Shown here: one piece after another, positions 52,730-61,320 of the stretch
How positions within the stretch are numbered: position 1 is the first letter of the stretch
How the letters are laid out: each line of letters starts with the position of its first letter
DNA from: Obesumbacterium proteus
GTDB taxonomy: Bacteria > Pseudomonadota > Gammaproteobacteria > Enterobacterales > Enterobacteriaceae
Direction: 5' to 3'
DNA: 64,000 nt
NCBI RefSeq assembly: GCF_001586165.1
Contig: NZ_CP014608.1
Coordinates: 682,001 to 746,000 of the forward strand
Position numbers and translations under genes: made by a program
Notes under the pieces: model-generated
Database searches by the model: none
What the model saw: the letters and a program-made list of their open reading frames with translations, nothing else
Told to the model about the DNA's origin: nothing

Positions 52730-53704
52730 TTACTTCAACAAATGTGCATTCACACTGTTTTCCGTTACTTCCCCCGTTAATGCCGTGATCAGATTATCTA
52801 CCGCGCAGGCCGCCATGTTATAGCGGGTTTCTTCCGTTGCTGAGCCGATGTGAGGCAGTGCAACAACGTTAGGTAACTGCAGCAATTCTGAATCAGCAGG
52901 CAGTGGCTCCACTTCGAACACATCCAATCCTGCAGCGCGAATCGTACCGTTTTTTAACGCCTCAATTAATGCAGCCTGATCGACGATTTTGCCGCGTGCG
53001 CCGTTGATCAAAATAGCGCTGGATTTCATTTTAGCTAAACGTTCAGTGTTGATGAGTTTATGCGTTTGCTCACTGTAAGGCAGCGTAATACAGACGAAGT
53101 CAGACTGGGCGAGCAATTCATCCAGTTCGCAACGGCGAGCGTTAAATTCCTTTTCCACCTGCGTATTGGGGCGATCGTTCCAGTACAAAACATTCATGCC
53201 AAAACCTGCGTGGGCTCGACGTGCCAGCGCCGCGCCGATACGCCCCATGCCCAAAATACCAATCGTTTTATGATGAACGTCGACGCCATAGCTATCGCTG
53301 CCGATGCTGCGCGTCCATTTTCCGGCTTTCACCATTTCTGCCATTTCCAAAGCGCGGCGAGCGGTCATCAGAATCAGCGTAAACACGGTATCAGCCGTGG
53401 TTTCGGTGAGCACCGTTGGCGTGTGCATCAACACAATTTTACGCTGTGTCAGATCGCCGACGTCGAACTGATCGTAGCCAACTGAAATGGTTGAGATCGC
53501 TTTTAGCTTGAGAGCATGGTCAAGTAACTCTGCTCGTACCGGAACACTTGCGCCAATCATGCCATCGGCATTTTTTAGCGCGGCGAGAACTTCTGCACGG
53601 TTAGTCTCATTGATTCCATCAAAGAATCGGACATCAAAATTGTCTTCTAATCGTTGTAGCAAATCAGAGGGTATTTTCTTATACAGAACAATGGATTGCT
53701 TCAT
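52730..53704 (-). CDS. kguD: 2-keto-6-phosphogluconate reductase (KguD-like, D-2-hydroxyacid dehydrogenase)
   Basis: NAD(P)-dependent D-2-hydroxyacid dehydrogenase. Inferred role: reduce 2-keto-6-phosphogluconate to 6-phosphogluconate. ATG at 53704 (MKQSIVLYKK, AGGGG upstream) gives 324 residues. Nucleotide motif GILGMGRIGAALARR (about 149-163), catalytic Arg in INGARGKIVD, Glu in DVFEVEPLP and His in LPHIGSAT. Last gene of kguE-kguK-kguT-kguD, four bases after kguT. By sequence alone it could equally be a glyoxylate/2-ketogluconate reductase (GhrB/TkrA). Its close relative ghrB is 7 kb away. Confidence 0.82.
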   Translation of the reverse strand: MKQSIVLYKKIPSDLLQRLEDNFDVRFFDGINETNRAEVLAALKNADGMIGASVPVRAELLDHALKLKAISTISVGYDQFDVGDLTQRKIVLMHTPTVLTETTADTVFTLILMTARRALEMAEMVKAGKWTRSIGSDSYGVDVHHKTIGILGMGRIGAALARRAHAGFGMNVLYWNDRPNTQVEKEFNARRCELDELLAQSDFVCITLPYSEQTHKLINTERLAKMKSSAILINGARGKIVDQAALIEALKNGTIRAAGLDVFEVEPLPADSELLQLPNVVALPHIGSATEETRYNMAACAVDNLITALTGEVTENSVNAHLLK

Positions 53705-53708
53705 AAAA

Positions 53709-55004
53709 CTATTTCCCCTGAGCAACGGCTGAGGCCGGTTTAACGGTGGCTTTTTTTTGCGTATCTGAGGGTTTAACGATAAGCGTTAACCAAACAGCGA
53801 CCAGTAGCGCACCGGCCATAAATACGTAGGACGCAGCTGGAGAGCCGGTAGAACCATTCAGATAACCCACAAACCACGAGCCAAAGAAAGAGCCTAGTGC
53901 GCCCATGCTGTTAATTAAGGCCATTGCGCCACCGGAAACGTTACGTGGCAGCATTTCAGGGATAATGGCGAAGAATGGGCCATAAGGTGCATACATCGCT
54001 GCGCCTGCGATAACCAACAGCGCGTAAGACCACCAGAAGTGATTAGCGCCGACGAGATAAGAACCGATAAAGGCCAGTGCGCCGATCAACAGCAGCGGCC
54101 ATACGAACAGTTTACGGTTTTGCATTTTGTCGGATGCCCAAGACACCACGATCATCGCAATGGTTGCAGCCAAATATGGCACCGCCGATAACCAGCCAGC
54201 TTCCACCATTCCCATATCAGAACCGTGGCGCAGAATCGAAGGCAGCCACAGCACAAAGCCGTACACGCCGATACTCCACGCGAAATACTGAGCGCACAGG
54301 ATAATGACGTTACGTGAGCGGAAAGCCTCGCTGTAGTTACGTACAGCCTTAATGCCTTGCTGTTCTTCAAGCAGTTTGGCTTGCAGCGCGGCTTTTTCAG
54401 ATTCACTTAACCAGCCAACCTGCTCAGGTTTATCTTTAACCAGCACCCACCAACAGAAGGCCCAAATAACCGCAGGGAAGCCTTCGATGATGAACATTTC
54501 GCGCCAGCCATAGGCATGAATCAAATAGCCAGACACCACAGACATCCACAGAACGGTGACCGGATTACCTAAAATCAAAAAGGTATTGGCTCTGGAGCGT
54601 TCTGCCTTGGTAAACCAGTTACTGATGTAGATAAGCATGGCGGGCATAACCGCCGCTTCAACGACCCCAAGAGCGAATCGAATCGCCGCCAGTGCAGGAA
54701 TATTACTGACCAAGCCGGTTAGCGTGGCACACATGCCCCACAGGATCAGGCACCAAAATACCAGCTTACGCACGCTACGGCGTTCGGCGTAAATGGCTCC
54801 AGGGATCTGGAAGAAAAAATAGCCGAGGAAGAATAGGGCTCCCAGCAGAGAGGCCATTCCTTTGGTGATGCCAAGATCTTCATTAATCCCAGCGGCAGAG
54901 GCAAAGCTGAAGTTCGCGCGATCAAGATAAGCCATGCTGTAGGTGATAAAAATCACCGGCATGATGTACCACCAGCGCTTCGGGGCAATCGTTGATTTGC
55001 TCAT
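53709..55004 (-). CDS. kguT: MFS transporter, 2-ketogluconate permease (KguT-like)
   Basis: Major facilitator of the anion:cation symporter family, 431 residues, 12 predicted helices. Family loop after helix 2-3 (AERRSVRKLVFW) and YLDRANFSFASA in helix 1 as in glucarate/ketogluconate porters. Inferred substrate 2-ketogluconate from the operon (kinase, epimerase-like, reductase). A 70-bp gap with a hairpin (ACATCC/GGATGT at about 55030) separates it from kguK. The short basic C-terminal tail (KKATVKPASAVAQGK) is unremarkable. Confidence 0.82.
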   Translation of the reverse strand: MSKSTIAPKRWWYIMPVIFITYSMAYLDRANFSFASAAGINEDLGITKGMASLLGALFFLGYFFFQIPGAIYAERRSVRKLVFWCLILWGMCATLTGLVSNIPALAAIRFALGVVEAAVMPAMLIYISNWFTKAERSRANTFLILGNPVTVLWMSVVSGYLIHAYGWREMFIIEGFPAVIWAFCWWVLVKDKPEQVGWLSESEKAALQAKLLEEQQGIKAVRNYSEAFRSRNVIILCAQYFAWSIGVYGFVLWLPSILRHGSDMGMVEAGWLSAVPYLAATIAMIVVSWASDKMQNRKLFVWPLLLIGALAFIGSYLVGANHFWWSYALLVIAGAAMYAPYGPFFAIIPEMLPRNVSGGAMALINSMGALGSFFGSWFVGYLNGSTGSPAASYVFMAGALLVAVWLTLIVKPSDTQKKATVKPASAVAQGK

Positions 55005-55074
55005 GGTTATAATCCTTCAGTATGGTTCAGATACATCCTTGGGATGTAGGGCCCAGAGGTGGATGTGTTATTTA

Positions 55075-56016
55075 TTATTCGCCGAGTTCAGCACGGGTTG
55101 GTAAACCCTCGCTGTCCCCGATCGCCTGCACAGCCAGCGCACCAATTTTGTTACCGCGCATAACGGCATCCGGTAGCGCTTTGCCTTCAAGTAATGCACT
55201 GATAACACCGACGGCAAAGCCATCACCCGCGCCAACGGTATCAATCACGTTTTCAACACGCACGGCAGCAACATGTTGCTGGTGGCCGTCTGCGGTTTTA
55301 AACCAAGCGCCATCTGGCCCGAGTTTGATGATGACGGCTTTTACGCCGCGGCTAAGATAGAAATCAGCAATCTCTTCCGGTGTTTGTTTGCCTGTGAGGA
55401 TCTGACCCTCTTTCAGACCCGGTAAAACCCAATCGGCCTGGAACGCTAAAGCATTCAGCTTTTCACACATCACTTGCTGGCTTGGCCATAGCACTGGACG
55501 CAAATTAGGATCGAAAGAGATGGTTTTACCCATCGCACGCATTTCCTGAGCCGCGTGGTTGGCGAGAGCCAAAGAATCGGTAGAAAGCGCTGCGGCAACG
55601 CCGCTCAGGTGAAGATGGCGAGCCTGCGAGAAATAGGCCCGATCGAAATCGTGAACAGAAAGGTGGCTGGCAGCCGATCCTTTGCGGAAATATTCCACTT
55701 TGGGATCGGTTCCATTTTCTGCTTTAGATTTCAGCTGAAAACCGGTTGGGAAGCGCTCATCAACGGTAACGCACTGATGATTTATTCCCTCTTGCTGTAG
55801 CGTAGCGAGCGTAAAACGGCCAAAAGAGTCGTTTCCTACGCGGCTAACCCAGCCCACGTTCATTCCGAGGCGAGACAAACCAATAGATACGTTCAGCTCA
55901 GCGCCCGCGATACGTTTGGTGAACTGCATGGCTTGATCCAGTTCACCGGTTTCATTGGCGACGAACATGGTCATTGCTTCGCCATAGGTGATTACGTCTA
56001 ACGGTGAAGTTTTCAT
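55075..56016 (-). CDS. kguK: 2-ketogluconokinase (KguK-like, PfkB family)
   Basis: Ribokinase-fold sugar kinase of 313 residues. N-terminal GEAMTMFVANE and AGAELNVSIGLSRLG (substrate lid), C-terminal DTVGAGDGFAVG (about 252-263) with the catalytic Asp. Inferred reaction: ATP + 2-ketogluconate to 2-keto-6-phosphogluconate. KdgK (2-keto-3-deoxygluconate kinase) is the near alternative by sequence. The kguEKTD order decides for KguK. Begins one base after the kguE stop, so it is coupled to it. Confidence 0.82.
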   Translation of the reverse strand: MKTSPLDVITYGEAMTMFVANETGELDQAMQFTKRIAGAELNVSIGLSRLGMNVGWVSRVGNDSFGRFTLATLQQEGINHQCVTVDERFPTGFQLKSKAENGTDPKVEYFRKGSAASHLSVHDFDRAYFSQARHLHLSGVAAALSTDSLALANHAAQEMRAMGKTISFDPNLRPVLWPSQQVMCEKLNALAFQADWVLPGLKEGQILTGKQTPEEIADFYLSRGVKAVIIKLGPDGAWFKTADGHQQHVAAVRVENVIDTVGAGDGFAVGVISALLEGKALPDAVMRGNKIGALAVQAIGDSEGLPTRAELGE

Positions 56017-56017
56017 A

Positions 56018-56770
56018 TTAGTCTGCTCTCAATAAATTAACGTAGTGGCGGGTTACTGAGGTTAAGTCATCGCCTTCTAATGGGAATTCAATACCGCGCA
56101 TTGCCTGATGGGGAAGCTTAGCCAGCAAGGGTTTCCAGCGACCGTCGCTATTATCGAGTTCCACCGCGCACCAGCCTTGAGGCCGTTTTTCTGCGGCTTT
56201 CACATGTACGTAATGCACCATGTGCGCCAGCTTTTGCGCTGCAATATGCGCGTCTTCGTCAACCCAGTCCCAGTTCGCCATATCGAAGGTCATACGTATT
56301 GGGGAATGACAATCTTGTACCGCGGCAAAAAACGCGTTTAACGGTGACAAAATACCGCAGTCCGGTGTTTGATCGTTTTCAACCACGAGTTGCACTTGGT
56401 GCTTGCTGAGCAAGGCGTTTAGTTCGGTGATGTCATAGCCTGGCTGATAATGCCCTAGTGAGAATTTCACCGTGCGAGCGTTGAGCTCGGCGGCTTCTCG
56501 TAAACGATTTTCGAGCTGTGGATTCAGTGAACCATCGCGGGAAAATAATCCTTCCGGTACGGAATAGACGGCGAAAAGCTGGTGGTCAGCAATTTGACCG
56601 GCTAAATGGCTTAAGGTGCTTAGTTCTGAGTCAGATAATAACTCGCGACGAATTTCAACGCCGTTGGCACCTGATTCGGCGATAATTGGCAGTAAATTAG
56701 CCTGTCCGCCTAACTTTTTAATGTTGTCCCACCCATAAGCGGCGGTCACAACGACGATATCTCTTTTCAT
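56018..56770 (-). CDS. kguE: Sugar-phosphate isomerase/epimerase-like protein (KguE-like)
   Basis: TIM-barrel of the xylose-isomerase-like family, 250 residues from ATG 56770 (GGAG seven bases before). An upstream GTG at 56791 is less likely. Metal-site residues in GANGVEIRREL, LVVENDQT, FDMANWDWV and VHVKAAEK. First gene of the 2-ketogluconate operon. In Pseudomonas the equivalent KguE is assigned as an epimerase with no firmly shown reaction, so the biochemical role stays open. Confidence 0.8.
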   Translation of the reverse strand: MKRDIVVVTAAYGWDNIKKLGGQANLLPIIAESGANGVEIRRELLSDSELSTLSHLAGQIADHQLFAVYSVPEGLFSRDGSLNPQLENRLREAAELNARTVKFSLGHYQPGYDITELNALLSKHQVQLVVENDQTPDCGILSPLNAFFAAVQDCHSPIRMTFDMANWDWVDEDAHIAAQKLAHMVHYVHVKAAEKRPQGWCAVELDNSDGRWKPLLAKLPHQAMRGIEFPLEGDDLTSVTRHYVNLLRAD

Positions 56771-56822
56771 ATTCACTCCAATGATGGTCACTTCATCATC
56801 AATTCAATAACGCCAAGATATT

Positions 56823-56836
56823 TGGAACCGGTTCCA
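56823..56836. promoter_or_regulatory. PtxS-like operator upstream of kguE
   Basis: TGGAACCGGTTCCA, a perfect 14-bp palindrome with the central CCGG of LacI-family operators. It differs at one position per half from the Pseudomonas PtxS site TGAAACCGGTTTCA, which controls the kgu operon there. No PtxS/LacI gene is adjacent in this window. Confidence 0.7.
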
Positions 56837-56860
56837 TAAAAAAGCGAAATAATGAGGATG

Positions 56861-56876
56861 TATGACAGTTGTCACA
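56861..56876. promoter_or_regulatory. CRP site upstream of the kgu operon
   Basis: TATGA-CAGTTG-TCACA, nine of ten consensus positions with 6-bp spacing, 25 bp upstream of the PtxS-like operator. Fits catabolite control of a secondary sugar-acid operon. Confidence 0.55.
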
Positions 56877-56962
56877 GATTGGTTTGGGATGAATTCAGAA
56901 GTGTGATCGAGGTGGGATTGTCATTGCAAAATGTAAGCTTAATTCAGTGCATAAATGCCTGA

Positions 56963-57548
56963 TTATGGAGTATGCGCTTGCGGTGTAAGGTTTCGACCGC
57001 CTATCAGCACCGGTATTCACATACAACTTCAGTCGAAGGCGTTCGAGTCGGGTGCGCCAGCGCGCGCACCCAACACCCGCGCGCTTTTATCCGAGACGCC
57101 ATCTCCGCTCCGGTTTGGTATCGCCCATCCCGGGCGCCCCAAACTCCGTCGGTACATCCCTGTACCGACGGCTCTCCCCACCAAGACTTAAACAATGAAA
57201 AGAAAAACAGAGAAAAAAATAAAAAGATAAGAAGACAAAAAAGTCTTTTGTCTTTTCCGTGTTAGATGGAATGCATTTTAGAGCCGCCAGCAGGGATGCT
57301 GGTGGCAGGTTGAGGGCGCACAGGATGTGCGCTCCGAGACCGGTCGGTCAAACGGCTCGGTCAAAAGCGCGCGAGTTGAGAGTCCCCGCGCAACGGGACT
57401 CTCATCGGACGCCTACGCCGGTAGCTTCATAGAAATGCAAATGCTCACAGGCGTTCGAAACCTTACGTATATCTGTAATATTGAGATTGTCTTGTATGAA
57501 CTTCAGTACAGACATACTCGGTGTTCGAAACCTTACACTACTCCATAA
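56963..57548. repeat. 586-bp element of two inverted hairpin modules
   Basis: Bounded by TTATGGAGTA (56963-56972) and its exact complement (57539-57548), plus the 14-bp pair GTGTAAGGTTTCGA (56983-56996) / 57525-57538. A third copy of the core lies at 57454-57466. From an A/T-rich centre (57181-57280, hairpin AAGACAAAA/TTTTGTCTT) two diverged modules read outward with the same order: hairpin with GGGA loop (57146-57171; 57283-57306), second GGGAT/GGA-loop hairpin (57123-57135; 57316-57332), AAAAGCGCGCG (57078-57088; 57363-57373), third hairpin (57050-57071; 57378-57403). Short frames inside (56972-57265, 97 codons) are not convincing genes. A non-autonomous mobile or repeat element is likely. 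Function unknown. Confidence 0.8.
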
Positions 57549-57559
57549 AATCCCCGCCC

Positions 57560-59218
57560 CTACATTGCCCAAAAAATCACCGCCAACAACTGTGGCGACA
57601 TAATCCTTAAGAACATTGCGAGTGGATAAACCGTCGCATACGAGAGCGCCGCAGCGCCGCTAGTCGGATGTAGTCCGTTAGCGAAAGCCAGCGCTGGAGG
57701 ATCTGTCATTGAGCCAGCTAGCATGCCGCAGATGGTTAGATAGTTCATCTTCGCCATCGCGCGCGCGAGGATCCCAGCAGTAAGCAGTGGAATCGCGGTA
57801 ATTAAGATGCCATAGCCAATCCACGATAAACCATCGCCATTAAGCAATGTATCAACGAAGTTACCGCCAGATTTCAGGCCAACGACGGATAAAAATAGGA
57901 CGATACCGAGTTCGCGCAGGGCAAGGTTGGCGCTAGGTGGCATAAACCAATACAGCTTACCAATACTGCCGATGCGGCCTAAAATCAGCGCGACCACCAA
58001 CGGACCACCCGCCAAACCTAACTTCAATGCGGCAGGGAATCCGGGGATGAAAAGGGGGATGGAACCGAGTAAAACGCCGAGTCCAATGCCAATAAACACC
58101 GGCAGCATTTGAACCTGTTGCAGTTTCTGCTGGGCGTTGCCGACGATATCTGCCACGCGATCGATAGATTCCGGTCTTCCCACCAGATTCAATATATCGC
58201 CAAACTGGAGGCTTGCATTGCTACTCGCAACCAACTCAACACCAGAGCGGTTCAGGCGAGAGATCACCACGTCGTATTTCTGTTTTAAATTCAGATCGCG
58301 GATTTTTTTACCTAACACTTTCTCGTTCGTCACCACCACGCGGCTCACTTGAAGCGCCGTACCGCGTGTAGACAGTGATGTATCGACCTGATCGCCGATG
58401 ACTAACCGTGCGTTTTCTAAATCCTGTTTTTGTCCAACCAGATGGATAAGGTCGCCTAATTCCAGCACCGTATCGGGCAGTGGCACCATCAGATGTTCGC
58501 CGCGTTTTAAACGTGAACAGACGATTTCATCGCTGTTGATAATAGGGATGCTATGAATCGGCATTCCTGCCAGATTGGGGTTTCGCACCGAAATGTTCAT
58601 GGTTTGCAGCAGCTCATGCTTCAAGCCATTTTTGGCGTCAAAATCTCTGGCCTCGGCATCCACGCTGATACGAAATATCAAGCGTAGCAGCCACATCACC
58701 AGCAAAATGCCGCATATCCCAAACGGGTAGGCCATGGCATAGCCCATCCCCATCTTATCAACCAGCGCGGGATCGGAGCCTAAATCGGTCAGGATTTGCT
58801 GTCCGGCTCCAAGCGCAGGGGTATTGGTCACTGCGCCTGAAAACACGCCCAGTATCACGGGAAGAGGAACACCAAACAGTTTGTGGATCAGCGCCGTCAC
58901 GACGCCGCTCAACACCACCATCAGAACGGCAAAGCCGTTAAGCCTGAGCCCTGAAACCCGTAGCGAGGAGAAGAAGCCGGGCCCGACCTGAATCCCGATG
59001 GTATACACAAATAAAATCAGGCCGAATTCTTGGATGAAATGCAGCATATCGCCGTTGAGGTCGAGTGCGTAAGTCTGAGCAAAATGGCCGACGATAATTC
59101 CGCCAAAAAGCACGCCTCCGATGCCTAAGCCAACACCATAAATGCGCCAATTGCCGATCCACAAACCCAGCACGGCAACGAGCGCCAGCAGACTAACCGT
59201 AAGGGCGATATCGCTCAT
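57560..59218 (-). CDS. yidE: Putative transporter YidE (AAE exchanger family)
   Basis: Aspartate:alanine-exchanger-type membrane protein of unknown substrate. ATG 59218 behind AAGGATG gives 552 residues (E. coli 553), starting MSDIALTVSLLALV. Two homologous membrane halves: first with GVFSGAVTNTPALGAGQQIL, second with GMLAGSMTDPPALAFANGL. Each has a Pro-containing re-entrant motif. Between them lie two TrkA-C (RCK-C) domains (about 190-375). It is not next to ibpAB here as in E. coli. It lies on the far side of the inverted hairpin element. Confidence 0.93.
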   Translation of the reverse strand: MSDIALTVSLLALVAVLGLWIGNWRIYGVGLGIGGVLFGGIIVGHFAQTYALDLNGDMLHFIQEFGLILFVYTIGIQVGPGFFSSLRVSGLRLNGFAVLMVVLSGVVTALIHKLFGVPLPVILGVFSGAVTNTPALGAGQQILTDLGSDPALVDKMGMGYAMAYPFGICGILLVMWLLRLIFRISVDAEARDFDAKNGLKHELLQTMNISVRNPNLAGMPIHSIPIINSDEIVCSRLKRGEHLMVPLPDTVLELGDLIHLVGQKQDLENARLVIGDQVDTSLSTRGTALQVSRVVVTNEKVLGKKIRDLNLKQKYDVVISRLNRSGVELVASSNASLQFGDILNLVGRPESIDRVADIVGNAQQKLQQVQMLPVFIGIGLGVLLGSIPLFIPGFPAALKLGLAGGPLVVALILGRIGSIGKLYWFMPPSANLALRELGIVLFLSVVGLKSGGNFVDTLLNGDGLSWIGYGILITAIPLLTAGILARAMAKMNYLTICGMLAGSMTDPPALAFANGLHPTSGAAALSYATVYPLAMFLRIMSPQLLAVIFWAM

Positions 59219-59614
59219 CGTACACATCCTTGATTCTACTGCTAATAAAAGGCGGCATCGAACTCGCTCGCCGTTGATCACTGGTTAATGTCTAACTGCT
59301 TACAATTACTGTGGATTCTCGCAAAAGCCGCATCGCACATCTGTGGGGTAAACCACATAACCGCAGTCATTATGAAACGATTCACCTATTACGTTTGTGC
59401 ATTGAATGTTTTATCGCCGACTTAAGCCTTCGTGATGATGAATGTACGTTTTCTGGCGATATACGGAAGTACGTCCTGCGGTCGGTGAGCTCTTTAAGAT
59501 AATCCCACTACTAGTTTTAGTGGTTATTATTGCGCTGTATGTGTATTTTTTTCGTTCGATTTTAAATTTAGAAATAACAGTCTGCGTGAATGGATTTTCA
59601 CACGAGGGGTTGAT
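59219..59614. other. Intergenic region between yidE and inaA, no gene seen
   Basis: 396 bp holding the divergent promoters of yidE and inaA. A 63-codon frame (59311-59502) has no ribosome site or recognisable product. A short hairpin CCACTA/TAGTGG (59505-59523) lies about 90 bp before inaA. I cannot assign MarA/SoxS sites with confidence. Confidence 0.65.
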
Positions 59615-60265
59615 ATGGCATCACGAGCAGAATTAGAAGAGTTTCAACGTTGGTGGGATACAGAAGGCGATTGGGTTGAAGAGCCTAATGAGCGCCGCAA
59701 AGGCATGAGCGGCGTTCAGCGCATAGAACGTGATGGCAAAACGCTTTATGTAAAACGTCAGGTGATGCACCTATTCCACTCTCTGCGTTATCCATTTGGA
59801 CGTCCCACCATTGTGCGCGAAATTCAGGTGATCAACGAGCTCTCGGCGGCTGGTGTGATCGTCCCTAAAATCGTATACGGTAAAGCGCTGCAAATTAATG
59901 GCGAATGGCGTGCACTGCTCGTGACGGAAGATATGAAGGATTTTGTGTGTATCGGTGATTGGTATACACAAAAACAGAATCAGGCCTGCGAACCTGAAGT
60001 GATGAATGAACTGCTCAAGCAGATTGCCGTTGCCTTTAAAAAAATGCATAGCGTAAATCGTCAGCACGGTTGCTGTTATGTGCGGCATATCTATGTGAAA
60101 AGTCATGGGGACGTTCAGGCTGGATTTTTAGATCTTGAAAAGAGTCGCCGCCGTTGGGTGAGAGAAAAAGCGGTGCGGCACGATTTTAAACAGTTAGAGA
60201 AATACTTAGAGCCGATCCCTCCTGAAGATTGGCAGCGTGTAAAAGAGCACTACTATTCTTTATAA
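59615..60265 (+). CDS. inaA: Weak-acid-inducible protein InaA (LPS-kinase-like family)
   Basis: 216 residues, the E. coli InaA length, with matching WWxTEGDWVEEPN, YPFGRPTIVREI, VTEDM, HGCCYVRHIYVK and LDLEKSRRR. The fold is that of the Kdo/WaaP protein-kinase-like family: N-lobe Lys in TLYVKRQ, catalytic-loop equivalent HGCCYVRHIY, metal loop LDLEK. Substrate unknown. E. coli inaA is induced by weak acids through MarA/SoxS/Rob. GAGGGGT precedes the ATG. It lies elsewhere in E. coli, so it is part of the region-specific insertion here. Confidence 0.93.
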   Translation: MASRAELEEFQRWWDTEGDWVEEPNERRKGMSGVQRIERDGKTLYVKRQVMHLFHSLRYPFGRPTIVREIQVINELSAAGVIVPKIVYGKALQINGEWRALLVTEDMKDFVCIGDWYTQKQNQACEPEVMNELLKQIAVAFKKMHSVNRQHGCCYVRHIYVKSHGDVQAGFLDLEKSRRRWVREKAVRHDFKQLEKYLEPIPPEDWQRVKEHYYSL

Positions 60266-60303
60266 CGTGTGCTTAATAACGCCTCCTATTCTCCGCTGAA
60301 GTA

Positions 60304-60323
60304 TGGGCAGATTGTCCTGCCCA
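60304..60323. terminator. Hairpin between inaA and ghrB
   Basis: TGGGCAG (60304-60310) / CTGCCCA (60317-60323) in the convergent gap. No proper T-run on either strand. Weak candidate. Confidence 0.4.
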
Positions 60324-60339
60324 TCACTGCTTTATGTTT

Positions 60340-61320
60340 CTAGTTTTTGGCTGCAATCTGAGGATTGACGCAGTTTTCCTTCACCGTACCGTTTAATGCA
60401 GCAATCAGATTATCGACGGCGCACGCCGCCATACCGTAGCGGGTTTCATGTGTTGCCGAGCCAATATGCGGTGCTAAAACCACATTTTTAAGCTTCATCA
60501 GCTCTGAATCATGAGGTAATGGTTCGCGCTCAAACACATCTAAGCCCGCCGCGAGGATGGTGCCGTCTTTCAGCGCTTCAATTAAGGCGTTTTCATCAAT
60601 GACAGGTCCGCGACCCGCATTGATTAAAATGGCGCTTTTTTTCATTTTTTCTAACTGTGCACGCCCAATCATATGGTGGGTTTGTGACGTCAGCGGCAGT
60701 GTTATGCAAACAAAATCAGATTGGGCGAGTAGCGTATCTAAATCGCAATGTTGTGCCTGATATTTTTGATTCGCCTCTGGGTTTGGGGTGCGGGTGTTAT
60801 AAAGCACTTTCATGCCAAAACCAAAGTGAGCGCGCTGTGCCAGCGCCATACCGATGCGCCCCATGCCAAGAATACCGACGGTTTTGTGGTGAACGTCCGT
60901 TCCGTAATGATCGGCTCCAAGGCTATCATTCCAATGCCCGTCACGGATCCATGCATCTAATTCTGGAATGCGGCGCGCAGTGGCCAGCATCAGCCCCATT
61001 AACGTATCCGCGACGGTTTCCGTTAACACGGTGGGGGTATGCATCAGCAAGATATTACGTCGGGTCATCTCGTCGACGTCAAAATTATCGTAGCCGACTG
61101 AAATGGTTGAAGCCGCCCGAAGTTTAGGCGCTTGTGCCAGTAGGTCAGCATCAATACGCCCGCCAGAACCGATTAATCCTTCTGCGTTTTTTAATGCCTG
61201 TAAAAATGCAGGGTAGGTTTGATGAGAAAGCTCGTCAAAGGCGGTCACGCTGAAGTGTTCGTCGAGCTTTTGGCGCAGGTCAGCGGGTAGCTTTTTATAG
61301 AGAACGATGGCAGGTTTCAT
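60340..61320 (-). CDS. ghrB: Glyoxylate/hydroxypyruvate reductase B
   Basis: NADPH-dependent reduction of glyoxylate, hydroxypyruvate and 2-ketogluconate. ATG 61320 behind TAGGAG gives 326 residues (E. coli 324), starting MKPAIVLYKKLPADL. An 18-codon upstream extension is rejected. Nucleotide motif GILGMGRIGMALAQRAHFGF, catalytic Arg in INAGRGPVID, Glu in DVFEREPL, His in APHIGSATHETRYG. Closely related to kguD 7 kb away (same N-terminus, HTPTVLTET and C-terminal AACAVDNLI), so one may derive from the other. Confidence 0.9.
   Translation of the reverse strand: MKPAIVLYKKLPADLRQKLDEHFSVTAFDELSHQTYPAFLQALKNAEGLIGSGGRIDADLLAQAPKLRAASTISVGYDNFDVDEMTRRNILLMHTPTVLTETVADTLMGLMLATARRIPELDAWIRDGHWNDSLGADHYGTDVHHKTVGILGMGRIGMALAQRAHFGFGMKVLYNTRTPNPEANQKYQAQHCDLDTLLAQSDFVCITLPLTSQTHHMIGRAQLEKMKKSAILINAGRGPVIDENALIEALKDGTILAAGLDVFEREPLPHDSELMKLKNVVLAPHIGSATHETRYGMAACAVDNLIAALNGTVKENCVNPQIAAKN

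Noticed and set aside
56955..57265. Overlapping 78- and 97-codon frames in the left half of the inverted element as protein genes
   Set aside because: They run through the hairpins in two frames at once, lack good ribosome sites and have an Arg/Pro/Ser-rich composition expected from reading a G/C-rich structured repeat.
59311..59502. 63-codon gene between yidE and inaA
   Set aside because: No ribosome site, no recognisable motif, and it lies where both divergent promoters are expected.
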